Program-made: the position numbers and the translations under genes
Assembly: GCA_963971575.1 (NCBI GenBank)
Contig: OZ020611.1
Location: forward strand, 145,354,419 to 145,418,418
Direction of reading: 5' to 3'
DNA: 64,000 nucleotides
Source of the DNA: Liopterus haemorrhoidalis
Taxonomy: Eukaryota > Arthropoda > Insecta > Coleoptera > Dytiscidae
In this document: piece by piece, positions 1 through 12,700 of the stretch
Numbering within the stretch: position 1 is the stretch's first letter
Layout: each line of letters begins with the position of its first letter
Notes under the pieces: model-generated
What the model was told of the DNA's origin: nothing
The model's database searches: none
Seen by the model: only the letters and a program-made list of their open reading frames with translations

Positions 1-93
1 TGGAAACCGGAGTAGTTACCAAAATCAAATTACTCTTTCGAAAAATATACATTTTAAAATTTATTGTGTTGTGCCACTACCGTATATTCTTAA

Positions 94-1040
94 TAGTTTC
101 TTATATAAACCTAACAATCTGAAATAAAATTAATAACAATCAATAGCTCAAAACTAGAAGCGATTTTTTATCTATCTAATAGGATATTTTTAATTGTAGA
201 AAAAAACTGTTATGTAATTGTAAATAAACAAATTGCATTATCGACGGCATCCTGTAAACCTATCGACGCAGATTTGCGTACCAGAGTGATCTTGCCACAG
301 GTGATCAGTGGAAAAGGGCGCCAAATTGATTGAAGAATAATAATCAATAAGAAGAAAATAAAGGAAAAACTTGAACATTTAATAACGTGTTTCTGTTTTA
401 CGACAATTTATTAACAATGTAGCTTAAATTTTTGAATCAACGTCAAAACTAAAAATACCGATCCCATACCGATCCTAAAGTAGGGCCGGTTTTACCATTA
501 AGCGAGTCTAGGGGCGCTGGAAGGCCACGAAATTATGACGTTTTTGTATTTATGTGTAACATGTAAAAATTCAAAAATTGTTTTAATATTTTTCTTCTAC
601 CTCCGTGGAATTATGTTTAGAGGGTCTTGCTTAGGGGCACCGCATTATATCTTGCCTAGGCGCCGGCCCTGTACGTACAGTACGAAAAATTGTACCTAAA
701 ACTTGCATTCTGCAAATATGTTTCTAGCAATTTTGTTCTATTGTGAAAACTACTTATAATTATTGTACTTGGTAGTCTATTTTTGCCGTCATGTTGAATC
801 TGCCGTAGTTCTCAATATAGGTGCTGCGGATAAAAATGACGTGTAACAAGCACTCCAATATCATCAAGTATAATATTATTCGACGAACTATTATTAAGTT
901 AATAAGCGATATCATTTTAACAACATTTTTTCTACAATTCAAAATGTCCTATTAGATAACCCTTAGATAAAAATTGCAATATTGATTTATAGATTGTTAC
1001 TAATTTTATTTCAGATTGTTAGATTTTGTATAAGAATCTT
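94..1040. mobile_element. Terminal-inverted-repeat element, family C, copy 1
   Basis: Left end AGTTTCTTATATAAACCTAA and sequence ATCTATCTAATAGGATAT recur inverted at 930-1035 (CCTATTAGATAA..., TTTTGTATAAGAA). Copies at 19024 and 33851 confirm the family. The interior on the minus strand holds a relic reading STYIENYGRF, conserved in the other copies ([10 protein letters not shown] at about 19400). Superfamily not recognised. Confidence 0.6.
483..672. mobile_element. hAT-like MITE inside family C copy 1
   Basis: AGGGCCGGTTTTACC at the left and GGCGCCGGCCCT at the right form short inverted ends, with CTAGG repeats just inside. It has no counterpart in family C copy 2. An 8-bp TSD was not resolved. 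Confidence 0.45.
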
Positions 1041-1754
1041 GAAATCTCTAGGAATTATTCGCAGTGTTAAGGAACAAAAAGAGTTTTTTAAAAGATTGTT
1101 TTAAAGGACTACACTAATAAGAAAACCAAGCGAACGCTTAAAAAAAGAAGAAGTAGGGGTGGTCTTGACCCTTGTGAATCATAGAATCAAGCTATTAACA
1201 AAACTAGAAATAAAGGTCATGAGCCTTTTGTATAAAAAGAAAATATAGAAAATTTTATATAATTATACCCTAGATAAGTTGTATCTGTTATTTGATATTT
1301 CATCTATATTAAAAAATGTTTGATAAGTTTTTAAATAATTGTATAACGTAGCTTATTAAGTAATTAAATAGCGTATTTCCTAAATTTTAAAAATTAAGAT
1401 TCATAAACGGATTCATAAAAGGAAATCGCTTAGAGTTATCGTAGGAAATTTCCGTATTTCAAGTTTATATCTGTTTAATTTATTTCCGGAAAAAATTACG
1501 TGTCTGATTGTATGTTTATGATAATTGCACTGCTCCTATGACTACAATGACTACAAACTATTTTACGGAAATAATTTACCACATTTTATTCAAAATAAAT
1601 GTGTTATTGCAGTATTATACACTTATTAGAATTTCATTTACAACTGTTAATATAAATGAAGAGCTAATTTTTCTAAATAAATAAGATACGTATGAATGCT
1701 TTTCCCATAAAGTTGTTTATTCCATATAATATTATACATACCAAAGATTAAAAA

Positions 1755-1902
1755 TGCCGACTGGCATAGCGTAGTGGTAACACATGTGCTCTGCGTTGCT
1801 AAGGTTTCGGGTTCGAATCCTGCTCAGGCATGGAATGTTTCAAAGAATAAGAATAGTCCTGGTTAATTGCCGAAGTATCAAGGCCACAAAATAAAAAAAA
1901 AA
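1755..1902 (+). mobile_element. tRNA-derived SINE
   Basis: The head has a box-A-like TGGCATAGCGTAGTGG and a box B GGTTCGAATCC at tRNA spacing, but the acceptor stem does not pair fully and the anticodon loop is not normal, so it is not a functional tRNA. A unique part and A-rich tail follow. A 12-bp direct repeat AAAGATTAAAAA flanks it (1743-1754 and 1903-1914), the mark of LINE-mediated insertion. Confidence 0.8.
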
Positions 1903-2524
1903 AAAGATTAAAAACGTACTGATGATTTTTTTTGTTTTTAGGATTTCGCATGTATAACCAAGAAACACTTATTTGTCTGTCTGTCTATCTGCTTTTCACT
2001 CTGTTTGTTTGTCTGCCTGTTTGTCAGTCCATATGCTGTTTATTTGTGTGGTAGAAACTGTAGCCAGAGGTATCGAGAGCGAGCCCAGGTTCCGGTAAAA
2101 TAATAATTCCGGGCTTCAGGAAAATAATAATTAAACACTCCTCGGAAAACAATAATTACGGATTCGATGAAAGATAAAAAACTAAGCGTAGATAGAAATT
2201 GTTTTTTATTTTTATGTAATTTAGGGCCGAAAGTTCCAGTTCCTAATAAATGCCCTAATAGTTATTAGACACATAATATATTTATGAAGCTAATAAATTT
2301 ATTGGTGATTTCCAAGTTACAAAATCCTTCTAATAGTTTATTAGCAACATAATTTTTTGTTTTTGTATTGGTATTTCTTATGAAGATAGTAACACGGTGC
2401 AAGAGGGATAGAGCTATACGTAAATTTGTAGAGCTAAAGTGAGATGAAATTTGGACATTTTCACATTAAATATTTTGACATTAAACAGTTTGACTTTACA
2501 TTCAATGACGGTACAGCTTATCAA

Positions 2525-3437
2525 TCAGTGGCAGCTTATAAATTGACCGAGTAGTTTGTTGACAGTGAGCGTTTAAAAAAACAAGTTTGTAAAAAATTGA
2601 TATTACCTGTGAAGGTTTTCGTTGGTTGATTTTTTAAGATTTTAGAAAAGGTTTAACTCAACAGCAATGCATAGATTCGCTTCGTTCAACTTTTGGTAAC
2701 GAAGCACCATCAGAAAAGACTGTTTACATTTGGATGACTGAATTATGTCGTGGTCCTGCATCCGTCAGTGATGAATTTCATGTAGGTCGACCAAAATCGG
2801 TTGTGACTCAAAAAAACATCGATGCTGTGCGCAAGATGATCGAAGAAGATCGGCCTGTGGCTTACCGTGAGATAGAGACATCTTTTGGCATATCGCAAAT
2901 TGCAATACATTCGATTTTGTATGAATATTTAGCTGTGAAAAATATCTGTTCACGATGGATTCTGCATAATTTGACCGAAGCTCAAAACACGGCTTGTGAT
3001 GATTTGTTTGCCAAAAGTAATTTACAAAATCAGGAAAAACAACCAAAAACGTCGCATCATTCTTCATCATGACTATGCAAGCTCCCACACAACACGTTAA
3101 ACAATTGATTATTTGAAGAAGAAAAACGTCGAATTAATGTCTCATTGCCCGTATTCACCTGATTTATCCCCTAACGACTTTTTTTTTGTTTCCCAATGTC
3201 AAACAAAAAATGCGTGGACAGCGATTTTTTTCACCCCAAAAAGCTGTTGAAGACTACGAAAACCATGTTTTTGAGATACTACCTTCAGAGTGGAAAAAAT
3301 GTTTCGAATAATTGATTTGAACGCAGACAAAAGTGTATAAAACTTAAAGGCGAATATTTTGAAAAGCAATAAAACAGTTTGTTCCAAAAAATTTTTTTTC
3401 TTTCTTAGTTTTTGTAAATCTTAAAAGGTAGCATTCA
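2525..3437 (+). mobile_element. mariner element, degraded copy 1
   Basis: Same family as the complete element at 32156-33344: 2527-2575 and 3405-3437 match its subterminal regions. The right terminal repeat TTTGTAAATCTTAAAAGGTA ends beside a TA (3438-3439). The left terminal repeat is too diverged to place; it may begin nearer 2405. Internal deletions, including one after 3000. Confidence 0.75.
2605..3372 (+). pseudogene. mariner transposase pseudogene
   Basis: Recognisable mariner segments: [81 protein letters not shown] (second catalytic Asp) and CPYSPDLSPNDFF (third Asp). Frameshifts, a TAA shortly after the HHDYA segment and a deletion removing most of the first-Asp region make it inactive. 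Confidence 0.8.
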
Positions 3438-3499
3438 TATTACAAATACTTCGTTTGTGATATTACGGTAAACCAAGAATATATCTGTAATCTTTTGCC

Positions 3500-4139
3500 A
3501 TTATTGTTTAATTTGGAATCCGCAATATGCTATATACTCAAACAAAATTGAAAGTATTCAAAAACGCTTTTTAAGGTATTTAGATTATAAATTTTATTGC
3601 AATACTCCATATAATTATTATGTTCAACTAAACAGATATAATCTACATACCTTGAAAAACCGTAGAACTAAATTAGAGATGAATTTTGTCTATAAAATTG
3701 TAAATAGTATGATTGATTCTGAAGATATTTTGAGTTTGATAAACTTTGATGTACCAGCTACAAATCTAAGGCAAATAAATACGTTTTACTCTGGAAACTA
3801 TTATACAAATATTAGACAGAATTCACCTCTAAATAGAACTATGTGCACATTTAACCATCATTTTAATACGTGCGATATATTTTTTCTGTCATTTTCTTCC
3901 TTTAAAAAACTAGTGGAATGTAAATTAAGAGCTTAACTCAACGATGCAAATGCACTTATATATAAAAAACTCATTTTGTTGTATTAATTTTTGTAATTTT
4001 TTATGTAAATATATATATATATATTTAAATTGTATCATTGTATTTATAATTAGTATCTTATTGTAAATTTTTCGTGGAGGTCTATAGGAACTATGTTCTG
4101 TTTGACCACCCAAACAATAAATAAATAAATAAATAAATT
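3500..4139 (+). mobile_element. 5'-truncated non-LTR retrotransposon (Jockey-like), 3' end
   Basis: Open reading from about 3500 to TAA 3934-3936 has LIWNPQYAIYSNKIESIQKR, FLRYLDYKF, YNLHTLKNRRTKLEMNFVYK and LNRTMCTFNHHFNTCDIFF, the known C-terminal region of Jockey-type reverse transcriptase ORF2 proteins. It ends in a 3' tail with an (AAAT)n run at 4116-4138. Only about the last 140 codons remain. Confidence 0.75.
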
Positions 4140-5384
4140 ATTGAATTTTTGTTAAGTTTGCAATTTCAAGTTTAAATAATTCGTTGCGATTTATTTTAAA
4201 AAATAACAATAAGAACATCAATTTCAACTGTAAATATTAAATTAGTCATGTTTATAAATCACGGCACTTGTTTTCCAAAAAGCAGTCCAATTAACTAATG
4301 CTAAACACACACTGATATTAAATTTGGGTGAAGGTTGAGTATCACGTAAGGATATGAAATCATTATTTTATCTGACAATGATTAGTTTAACGTATGGTGT
4401 ATTGTCTGTTTCTGGAAGCCGAGCCTAACTATGTAAATAAAACAATTTGTAATAAGGCACGTGTAATATGTAACACATGCAATTACGTTTCTCCAAGTTT
4501 AGATAAATATGACTAAATTGTCAATTGATTTCAACGCAATTACATTTCTACTGATCTTATAATTAGAAAAAAATGTAAATGCTGGTGACAGTGTGCTTGA
4601 ATCAGGAATGCAAAATGGTGCTTTTTGAAAATATCGTTAATCTTATTTAAATAAATACATATTAACTGCAACTGCTCTTTCTGCAGATCTTTGTTGTTGT
4701 TATGTTGCATCATTTTCTCGGAAACAAAAAGGAGGAAATTAAAATTGTTTGTACAAATATTGTTAACCGTAGTTACCCAGTTTCAACTCTTTTTGATATT
4801 GGAGCTGAAAACTTCAGGTTCAATGTTGAAACTGAATATCACAGTATCAATAGACATAGTCATGAAGAAAAGATTGACTTCCTATAAATTACTATACATT
4901 TGAGAGTGTTTGTGTATTCAGATATTGGAAGGCCGTAAGCACTGTCCGTAGTTTATACTGTTTTCCCCACTTTCGAGTGACGTATTTCAATATGCCCAAT
5001 GAACAGAGTTTGTGGAAGATGCTATGTTAAATAACAAGTATAAGTAACATAGCAACTCCCTCAAACGATGTTTATTGGACGTACTGAACTACGTCAATCT
5101 CACCCGAACTTAGGCATCCACGGACAGGCAACCAGAAGCATAACCAAGTTTTGTCTTTGGAGGGGAACGGTATTTAGATGAGTACTAAAAAATATAGTTA
5201 CATATATGAGTGCGTACAAGTAAATATTACTTATTTACAACTAGACTTGGAACCAGTCCTTCCATAAAAAAAAGAATTGTTTATTGTAAACAGCATTTCT
5301 ACATACACAATTTTGCTATTAAGTAAATTAGTGAGATACTTAATATGTTTATACGTAGCGCCCACCTTTATTACACAAAAAACA

Positions 5385-5387
<3 letters not shown>

Positions 5388-5457
<70 letters not shown>
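5388..5457. repeat. (AT)n microsatellite
   Basis: Uninterrupted AT dinucleotide run of about 70 bp. Length in the assembly may be unreliable. Confidence 0.98.
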
Positions 5458-5459
<2 letters not shown>

Positions 5460-5534
5460 CCGTAACTCCCCAAGTACTCATTCAATTGGAAAAATACATA
5501 AAACAAACAAAAAAAGTTTTCTTATAATAAATTC

Positions 5535-5850
5535 AACATCATCATTGGCATCGACAGCCCGAAGTGAACCAAGGTCTCTTGTTTCCAGGTTTCATGACCA
5601 TTTTTTCAATCCATGTACATTCAGGAGTAATATGATCAGTATTACGTCCATTTTTTAGCGTACACAGAAAGGCACCTACAGTTTAAAGATGGTTGCAAAC
5701 GGCTAAGCAGAACCTGTAATTTGTATAAATATTTTTACACAAATTATTTGACATAAGCAGGAATTGAACTCACGTCCGTGTCCTTGCCTATCGGTCAAAT
5801 GACAGGTACAGACTATTTAACGTTTGCAGCTACAGGCTTATTATAAATTA
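5535..5850 (-). mobile_element. tRNA-derived SINE, family B, copy 1
   Basis: On the minus strand a tRNA-like head contains a box-B-like GAGTTCAATTCCTG, followed by GTCAAATAATTTGTGTAAAA and a body ending in GATGATGATG-type repeats. Two further copies occur at 60366-60858, showing it is a repeat family. Confidence 0.6.
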
Positions 5851-7249
5851 CCTATACGTTTTAAATGCCCAAAACAAAAAAGATTTATCTTATTATAAAC
5901 AAGTTTTAGCGTAGACGATTTTGCTGTTGTCAATAATAAGGGAGATATTTCATAGTTTTGGTTTTAAAGTGTGCCCTAAATATTTACCTAAATGAAAAAA
6001 TGCATAGGGTGAAAAAGATTTGTTCTGGTTGTCTATCATAAAGTCCTTTGGAAGTTTTTGACTGGTTTAAAATACATGTGACATTACTTTTGTTACCTTA
6101 ATTTTATGAATATCTTCAATTTTAGAGCAAAAAATATGTATTTTTGATAAATATATACTAATAAAACTATACTAATAAAGATATACAGTCCAGATACTTT
6201 ATATTATAGAATAATGATTTTATAAATATACAAATAAGGATTCGAAGATATATTTATAGGTTACGTTTTTAAATAATATGAAATCGAAATATCTTTAGTA
6301 TTTATTTAATTAACACTAAGTAATCATTAATATTTTGTTTTAGAATGCATAATGGTGTATTGTTTTGCTCCAAATTGTAACCAATACACAGCTACATTCT
6401 TAATTGCAAATTTTTTCGTTTTTTGACAGATTAAAATGAAAAACAATAATGGATAAAATATTGTCCCTTAAAGAACAACATATTGTCCCTTCAAACCATT
6501 TAGATATGACATACACACTTATTGCTAAGTTACTTGCCATAATAACGATTGTTAACGTAAAATTTTCAAAATTAACCTGCAAAATAATATTGTTCTGCAA
6601 AAATAATGACATATTAAATTATAATGTATAAAATAAAAATTTTAATAAATAAATATTGACTTGTAGTTCTGATGTGAAGCATTCTTTTACTTTGAAAACT
6701 TAACTTATATTTTCAAAATACAATTTAACAAAAAAATCAACATGCTAAATTCAAATAAAAGGAATCCAACCGCGAGGCGGCAGCACTGAAACCCATTTTG
6801 TGACGTAGTTACTAATATGGTCTATATCGGGTTGTTTTTCGGGTGGATCAGGCAGACAGAAAATAATTTTTTTGCGGATCTTCACCTTATAATCATATGA
6901 AACGTACAGAAATCAAATATGAGATCAAAAAACAAAAAAAAAAAAAACAATTATGGCTCCGATTTTATTAATTTACCTAGATTATCCTAGAAAATATAGG
7001 TATACCTATTACTTTTAATTTTTTTTTTTTTGGAAGGGTTGCAGTGCTGCAACTCTTACGTACTAGTCACTTTTATCATAATCAAGTTAATATGATTTAA
7101 TAAGATGTAAAAAACAGAATTCATATTGCTAATCTTACTCGGATACCGTACTCGCACCTCACTACACAAAATATCTCTAAAACAACGAAGACCTAGCTTT
7201 AGCAAATAATAGTATTATTCATATTCATGTATAGCAAGACATTTAACGA

Positions 7250-7500
7250 AGGGATGTAGATAACATCACAGAGTATTTGAAAACAAAGTACTGGGTCGCA
7301 TATTTGGTCCATTCAAATGAAGATATTCGAGCAATGTACCTGAAGCCGACTGTCACGCAGGAAATCAGTAGACTGGAAATGAGTATACAATGAGTATACT
7401 GGAAATGGGAGGACGTAAGGAGGATGAAATAGTAAAGACGACTTGAGAAGAAACTATGAAAATCCTGCGATCCGAGGAAAAGATTTCTCACAAGAGAGAG
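7250..7500 (+). mobile_element. LINE 3' coding fragment
   Basis: The + strand reads VFENKVLGRIFGPFK followed by a stop. VFENKVLRRIFGP is a hallmark near the C-terminus of insect non-LTR reverse transcriptase proteins. The downstream part is frameshifted. Boundaries are approximate. Confidence 0.5.
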
Positions 7501-7800
7501 ACGGAAACAAAAGATCTAGCGATAATTAGTACAGGGTAATTTTAATAGGAAGATCTTATGTAATAGGAAATTGCCTGAGATTGTGTGCCAGCTTGTTGAA
7601 GCTGTAGCATAAATTACACGACACAAACCCAAATAGTAGTATCATCTATACGTTTAAACATTGAACTAAAAAAATGTAAAACTTATTTCACATCTATTAT
7701 TTACAAAATCGTTAAAAATGTTGATGAAGTAATTAATACCCAACGGTAATTATTATTTACTTTTGGAAACAAATTCAAGCAATTTTAAAAGATCATAATA

Positions 7801-8203
7801 CTTCACTCAATAAGTCTCCTGTCTGACATATATATGGCAACACTGTTGACAGACTCATGATTTCTGGATAGTACCAACCTTCCAACGATGCGTGTGAAAA
7901 TTTCATGACATTCTGACATTTAGTTTAGAGGTTACAGTGGTTTTAGTGACTCCAGTTTTGTAATTTTTAAAAGAATGGATAAAAAAGAATTTCGTGTGTT
8001 GATTAAACATTGTTTTTGATGGGAAAAAAAAATACTGTTGAAGTCAAACAGTGGCTTTATTAATTACTTTTAATTTTTTTAATTTTAGGAGCGTTGGGTT
8101 GAATGTATCACTCTTGAAGGAGAGTATGTTGATGAATAAGGTCGAATTTCTAAAAAAAGAATAGTTTTCCTTAGTTAGACCGAAGACTTATTGAGCGACA
8201 TGG
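7801..8203 (+). mobile_element. mariner internal-deletion derivative (second mariner family)
   Basis: Inverted ends CTCAATAAGTCTCCTGTCTG (left) and GTTAGACCGAAGACTTATTG (right). ATG 7975 starts MDKKEFRVLIKHCF, then after a frameshift MGKNTVEVKQWL, the N-terminus of an insect mariner transposase. This jumps directly to ERWVECITLEGEYVDE and TAA (8089-8139), its C-terminus. The middle, including the DD34D core, is deleted, giving a MITE-like derivative. Confidence 0.75.
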
Positions 8204-8945
8204 TAGCACTAATAAAATCTCAAATATTTACAAACAGTGCTGAATGAAAGGTGATGGTCATTGAATTCAGAATATTTTGTGTAGACATGATTCAAACAGA
8301 GAAGAGTATACGACCGTTACAAAACTGCGTAAACAAGATAACGCCAGTGGCGGAGACAAATAAAATATTTTTAAACCAAATGGTACAAAATATTATAAAA
8401 TTAAATAATAATATTTATTGAATTAGTTAGGGAACGATTTAAAGCCTACATATTAAAATATAAATGAAATAAAATGCTGTTTGATATTAATATTTAAATT
8501 ACAAATTTTTCTACTTACGTCTTTCACTACTCATCGATTTCCAATATATGACAAGATAACATCAGTTTAGATCAGAAAAAGGATGGGTTACTTTGAATGC
8601 AAATATTTAAAAATATATGAATTATAGTGTTAGTAACGGGTATTTATGTTATAAAATGAAAATATATAATTTATTTTGCATAAATAATTTTATAGATGAA
8701 TACTAATAATAATTTATTGAGCATAATAATAAAATATTTTTCTTAAACTTGCCCAGAATATACGAGAGATATATTTACGTTTTATGCTGCATTACGTATA
8801 ATTTATTGTTTTAAAGGGTGATTGGAAGGGAGTTTAAAAATCTGTTTGATTTACATGGTTTTTTATACCAATTTGTAATTAATTTACCATTGTGTTATTA
8901 TGAGTTTCATAGCTAGAAAAGGTAAAGCGTTATTTGGTTCTATTT

Positions 8946-9320
8946 AGGTTGACCAGATTTTTTTTACAGAAATAGAGTATGCTAAAAAAAGTCATCACTG
9001 TAGAAATACAAGTCATGAACAAAAGGGTCCTCAATTCAAAAATACAAGTGATGAGCAAAAAAAGGTCATCATTCCAAAAATACTAATGATGAGCAAAAAA
9101 AAGGTCCTCCCTCCAAAACTACAAGTGATGAGCAAAAAAAAGTCCTCACTTTAAAAATACAAGTGATGAGCAAAAAAAAGGTCCTCACTCTACGAAAATA
9201 CAAGGGACGAGTAAAACAGAGTATATTCAGGTTTTTTTTTTTATAAAAAGTAAGAGTATAGAGGATATTACTTAAAAAAGAGTATAATACTCTAAAAAAG
9301 AGTACGTCTGGTCAGACTTA
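8946..9320. mobile_element. hAT-like MITE with internal minisatellite
   Basis: Ends AGGTTGACCAG and CTGGTCAGACTTA are imperfect inverted repeats. A perfect 8-bp TSD TTCTATTT flanks it (8938-8945, 9321-9328). The termini resemble those of the hAT elements at 25533 and 58852. The interior is mostly a tandem array and has no coding sequence. Confidence 0.75.
8991..9222. repeat. Minisatellite, six units of 36-39 bp
   Basis: Units begin near 8991, 9027, 9065, 9104, 9142 and 9181, each of form GTCCTCACT...AAATACAAGTGATGAGC followed by an A run. Units differ at several positions. Confidence 0.9.
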
Positions 9321-9653
9321 TTCTATTTCGACAGTAAACTTTATATGATCATTAAAGGAGTTGAAAATTTTTAAGGTTTCGTTTTTTGATCTTTTGGTAT
9401 GGCTAAAACTAAATCATCGACAAACTTCTTAGTAAAAAATAGCTAAATTAGTAATTTAGGTGTTGTTTTATCTAATAAATTATTTAATATTATTTTAGCT
9501 AAAACCTGTGATAATGGAGTATAGTCAAGCCAAATATCTGTTTAAAATATTTGTCATCGCATTAAAAATAACTAGCTTCATATTTAAGTTATTGTATGTT
9601 AATAATCTATCAAAAGGACTTTACTAAATTTGTTTATTATTTTTTATTTGCAG

Positions 9654-9761
9654 GAGAACTTGACGATGAGACGTTAAAAACCATGCAATTGCCAAGATGT
9701 GGAGTCAGAGACAAAGTCGGAACAGGATCAGACACTAGATCAAAAAGATATGCGCTTCAAG
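9654..9761 (+). CDS. Mmp2: MMP exon A: end of propeptide, cysteine switch and furin site
   Basis: Follows a pyrimidine-rich tract and CAG acceptor (9651-9653) and ends at a GTAAGT donor (9762). It starts with two bases that complete a glycine codon and ends with one base of a codon. Reading: [20 protein letters not shown], then [23 protein letters not shown] is the cysteine switch that keeps MMP zymogens latent; RSKR is a proprotein-convertase site of the kind found in furin-activated MMPs; YALQG is the usual start of the mature enzyme. Length 108 bp. Confidence 0.95.
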
Positions 9762-12700
9762 GTAAGTCCAGTCTAGTGATAGTAAAGGGTATAATGTGGG
9801 TTTACATGCAGCGAACGATTGTGAGCGGGCGCATTAGATCCTTCGCACGAATGTTCACTAGTTTCCGGTTGGACTAGTTATATGTTCAAACTAAAACTAA
9901 TGTTTCCCAAACTTTTAACATTTAAGGACCCCTTTTGATTACTGATTTTACAGGCGGGCCCCCAAAACCAATAATTGTGAGGAGGTTTCTAAAATTTAAA
10001 TACGAAACAGTACAAATTTTATCAATATGAACCAGTAGGCGTTTACCTTTAGTCTGATTTTATCAAAGCGATCTGAGTGCTCCCGATCCGCTCGAAAAGT
10101 TAGTTACATCGTACATAATAGCTTCTCTAGCTATATTTCCATCTGAGTGATCTATCAGAGCGCTCAGAGCAATTCTAAGCAATCTGATGATCTAGCAGAT
10201 TTTCTGGGATTAATTTTGTGGTGGGGTTAGAACGAATAATATCAAATCATAGCCAATTTGAAACTGATGTAAACATAGCCCAACAAAATTGATGCAATAA
10301 GTGCTGTGTGTGACAACTGGGGTGTTGTAGGGGAATACAATTTTATTTTGAAATATGTATATTTATACTTTGGGTTTTAACGTTTTTGTGCATTATCGTT
10401 TGCACTATACATAATACAATTTCAACAAAAAATCTTTTAGCCCATTCTATTACTGGCAATAAACTCATATTATAGGAAAACGAGGTAGTAGTGACAATTA
10501 ACGATAGAAATTTTACAGTTTTCTTTAGCGCCACCACCACCAGATACTACTGAACCTCAGATTTAACATTGCTTACGAAAATTTGACGAGCAATCTTGTG
10601 AATTGATTAAACGTGAAGGACTAGACTTTGTTCAACATAAGTAAAGCACAGGGTATCATAAATTAACTCTGTGCGAGAAAACAGCTGATCACATTGACGT
10701 ACATAAGGGGTTTAAACAATTGTTGTGGATACCAAACAAACAAAATCATGTATTTTAAATACATTTTTACTCATTTTAGAACACGGTATATCTTGAAACG
10801 AACGAGAAATAAATAATAATAACGGAAATAAACAAACAGCATCCCACAATACGCGTAATCATTGCATTAACTAACTGTTGATAACGTAATGGACGAAATT
10901 TGGTTTCTGCACATGGGAACCACTAACATCCGCCTGTGTTTTTCTTATGTTGAACGAAGTCTAGTGTTTCTTAACTGCCAGCTTGCGAACTGGCACTGGT
11001 CCCTGACAAACTCTAACCAGTCCGTGAAAACTAAAAAGTTTTTCTTTTATAAAATAATTTACGACTAATAGAATTTGTGTATGATATTGTTGAATTTAAT
11101 ATACATTTGAATTTTCAATTTTAGAATAGAAAAATTAGAATTATTTTAAAAATAATATTGTCACTTAAAAAATATATATATTTAGTGCGCTCCATTCCGT
11201 TTTATTTATACTCTATCTCCGAAAGACTGATAGTAATATAATTTATTATTTGTAAAAAGTTATTGTATTATCACACAGAAGCGGTAAAACAAAAGCGACA
11301 AAATATGAATAGTTCGAAACGAAATATTGTTAAAAACAACCGAGTGTGCCGCATATAGTATATGGGAATACGAACTAGGGTTAAACACAATAGGCCATAA
11401 AAATTTTACCATAAAATTTTGAGGAAAAATATGGTCACAGGGGTGTATTTAATGATATGATAAATATGGTCACAGGTATGCGTTTAATAAAATGATAAAT
11501 AGTAATATAGAAATACACAAAACCAATTAAAACGTGTTTAAAATGTGCACGCCACTGGTAACTGCCTGAAAAAATGATTTATTACTATCAGGCTTTCAGA
11601 GATAGAGTATAGTATGATCAAAATGTTCAATAGCAAATAATAAAATACCTGAAATCCAAACTGGACAATATTCTAACCTAAAATCACTGTATGTTTATAC
11701 TTGCAAACGAGTTCATTAAAATTAAAATGCATTTTCATACCGAATACAAGCGAATCTTTGATGTATCCCCATCGACTGGAACTTAAATGAAGGCGAACGA
11801 ATTCATTGCTGCGTTTTCCTAGGACAGATTGCACATAACGAATTTATTGTCCTTCACTATATGTAAACCCATAATCTATTGTTGACTTAGTAGAGTAAAA
11901 ATGGCTACCCTGTTTATTTGCCAACGATTCAAAGCTCACATATTGAACTCTGAACTCAATCAACTTTCTGCCGGTCTTTAAGGGCACAAAGTCTAAAACA
12001 GTCGATTTCCTATCATATATTTTATAAAACCCTCAAGATCACCGTTTCATAACCGCCGTTTTACGGCAAAGTTTAACCGGTCCGCGGAAACCTTAAAAAC
12101 AATTTATGGTTAATAGAACTTGTATATAAAATTACAAATTTGTATAACTTTACTTTGTCCGACATCGATTCGATATGATTCTGCGATTAACAAAAAATAA
12201 ATATAAGATTAATAAATAAAACACTCGGTAAGTTTCACAAATATGAGTTTAATATACTCTATATGTATTTCGGCAGTGACGCCATCTACAGGAGTTCAAA
12301 TTACAAACTAAAAAATTATAAAAAAAAAAAACGTGTCTTTCCTAATTACGTACATCTGCGATGCAAGAATACATCTACGTCCGCCGAAAAAGCTATCCAA
12401 ACAGCCAAAAAAGCTTGGGTTCAGGAAGAAATAAAAATATGGTACTCAACTAGATTCCATCTAAATCAACATTTGAAGCTAATTCACAACCGATTGACGA
12501 TGTTACTACATCCCATAGAATTCGACGTACTGGACCGAGATGTAAGAGAAGAAATTCTGTTTCAAGTGCACAAGATGTACTTAAGACAGAATAAGAAACT
12601 ACTTAACCTCTGCAAGCTACAAATTCTGCCTGTTTCATCCCATACATCGAATACGAATAATAATCCAGATATCAACTTCCACCCTAGGATATCCAACATT

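Larger units (their letters stand above)
1..9653. other. Upstream sequence or intron before the first visible MMP exon
   Basis: No earlier MMP exon was recognised although the exon at 9654 begins inside a codon, so this is probably part of an intron. It contains TE copies listed separately. The stretches 4140-5387 and 5851-7249 are AT-rich with no gene that I can support. A 61-codon open stretch at 4702-4887 matches nothing I recognise. Confidence 0.5.

Noticed and set aside
1757..1830. tRNA gene
   Set aside because: Box A and B are present, but the acceptor stem pairs poorly, there is no proper anticodon loop, and it sits at the head of a SINE with a TSD.
5231..5527. ORFs rich in alternating Tyr and Ile
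   Set aside because: Translations of an (AT)n microsatellite.
8991..9222. CRISPR-like array
   Set aside because: Units are contiguous without unique spacers and lie inside a hAT-type MITE of a eukaryotic genome.
9596..9877. Independent 93-codon ORF
   Set aside because: It is MMP exon A with intron sequence on both sides; splice sites bound the coding part to 9654-9761.
12205..12305. Hammerhead ribozyme in the Penelope-like termini
   Set aside because: Some Penelope-like elements carry them, but I could not find the conserved CUGANGA and GAAA cores at proper spacing.
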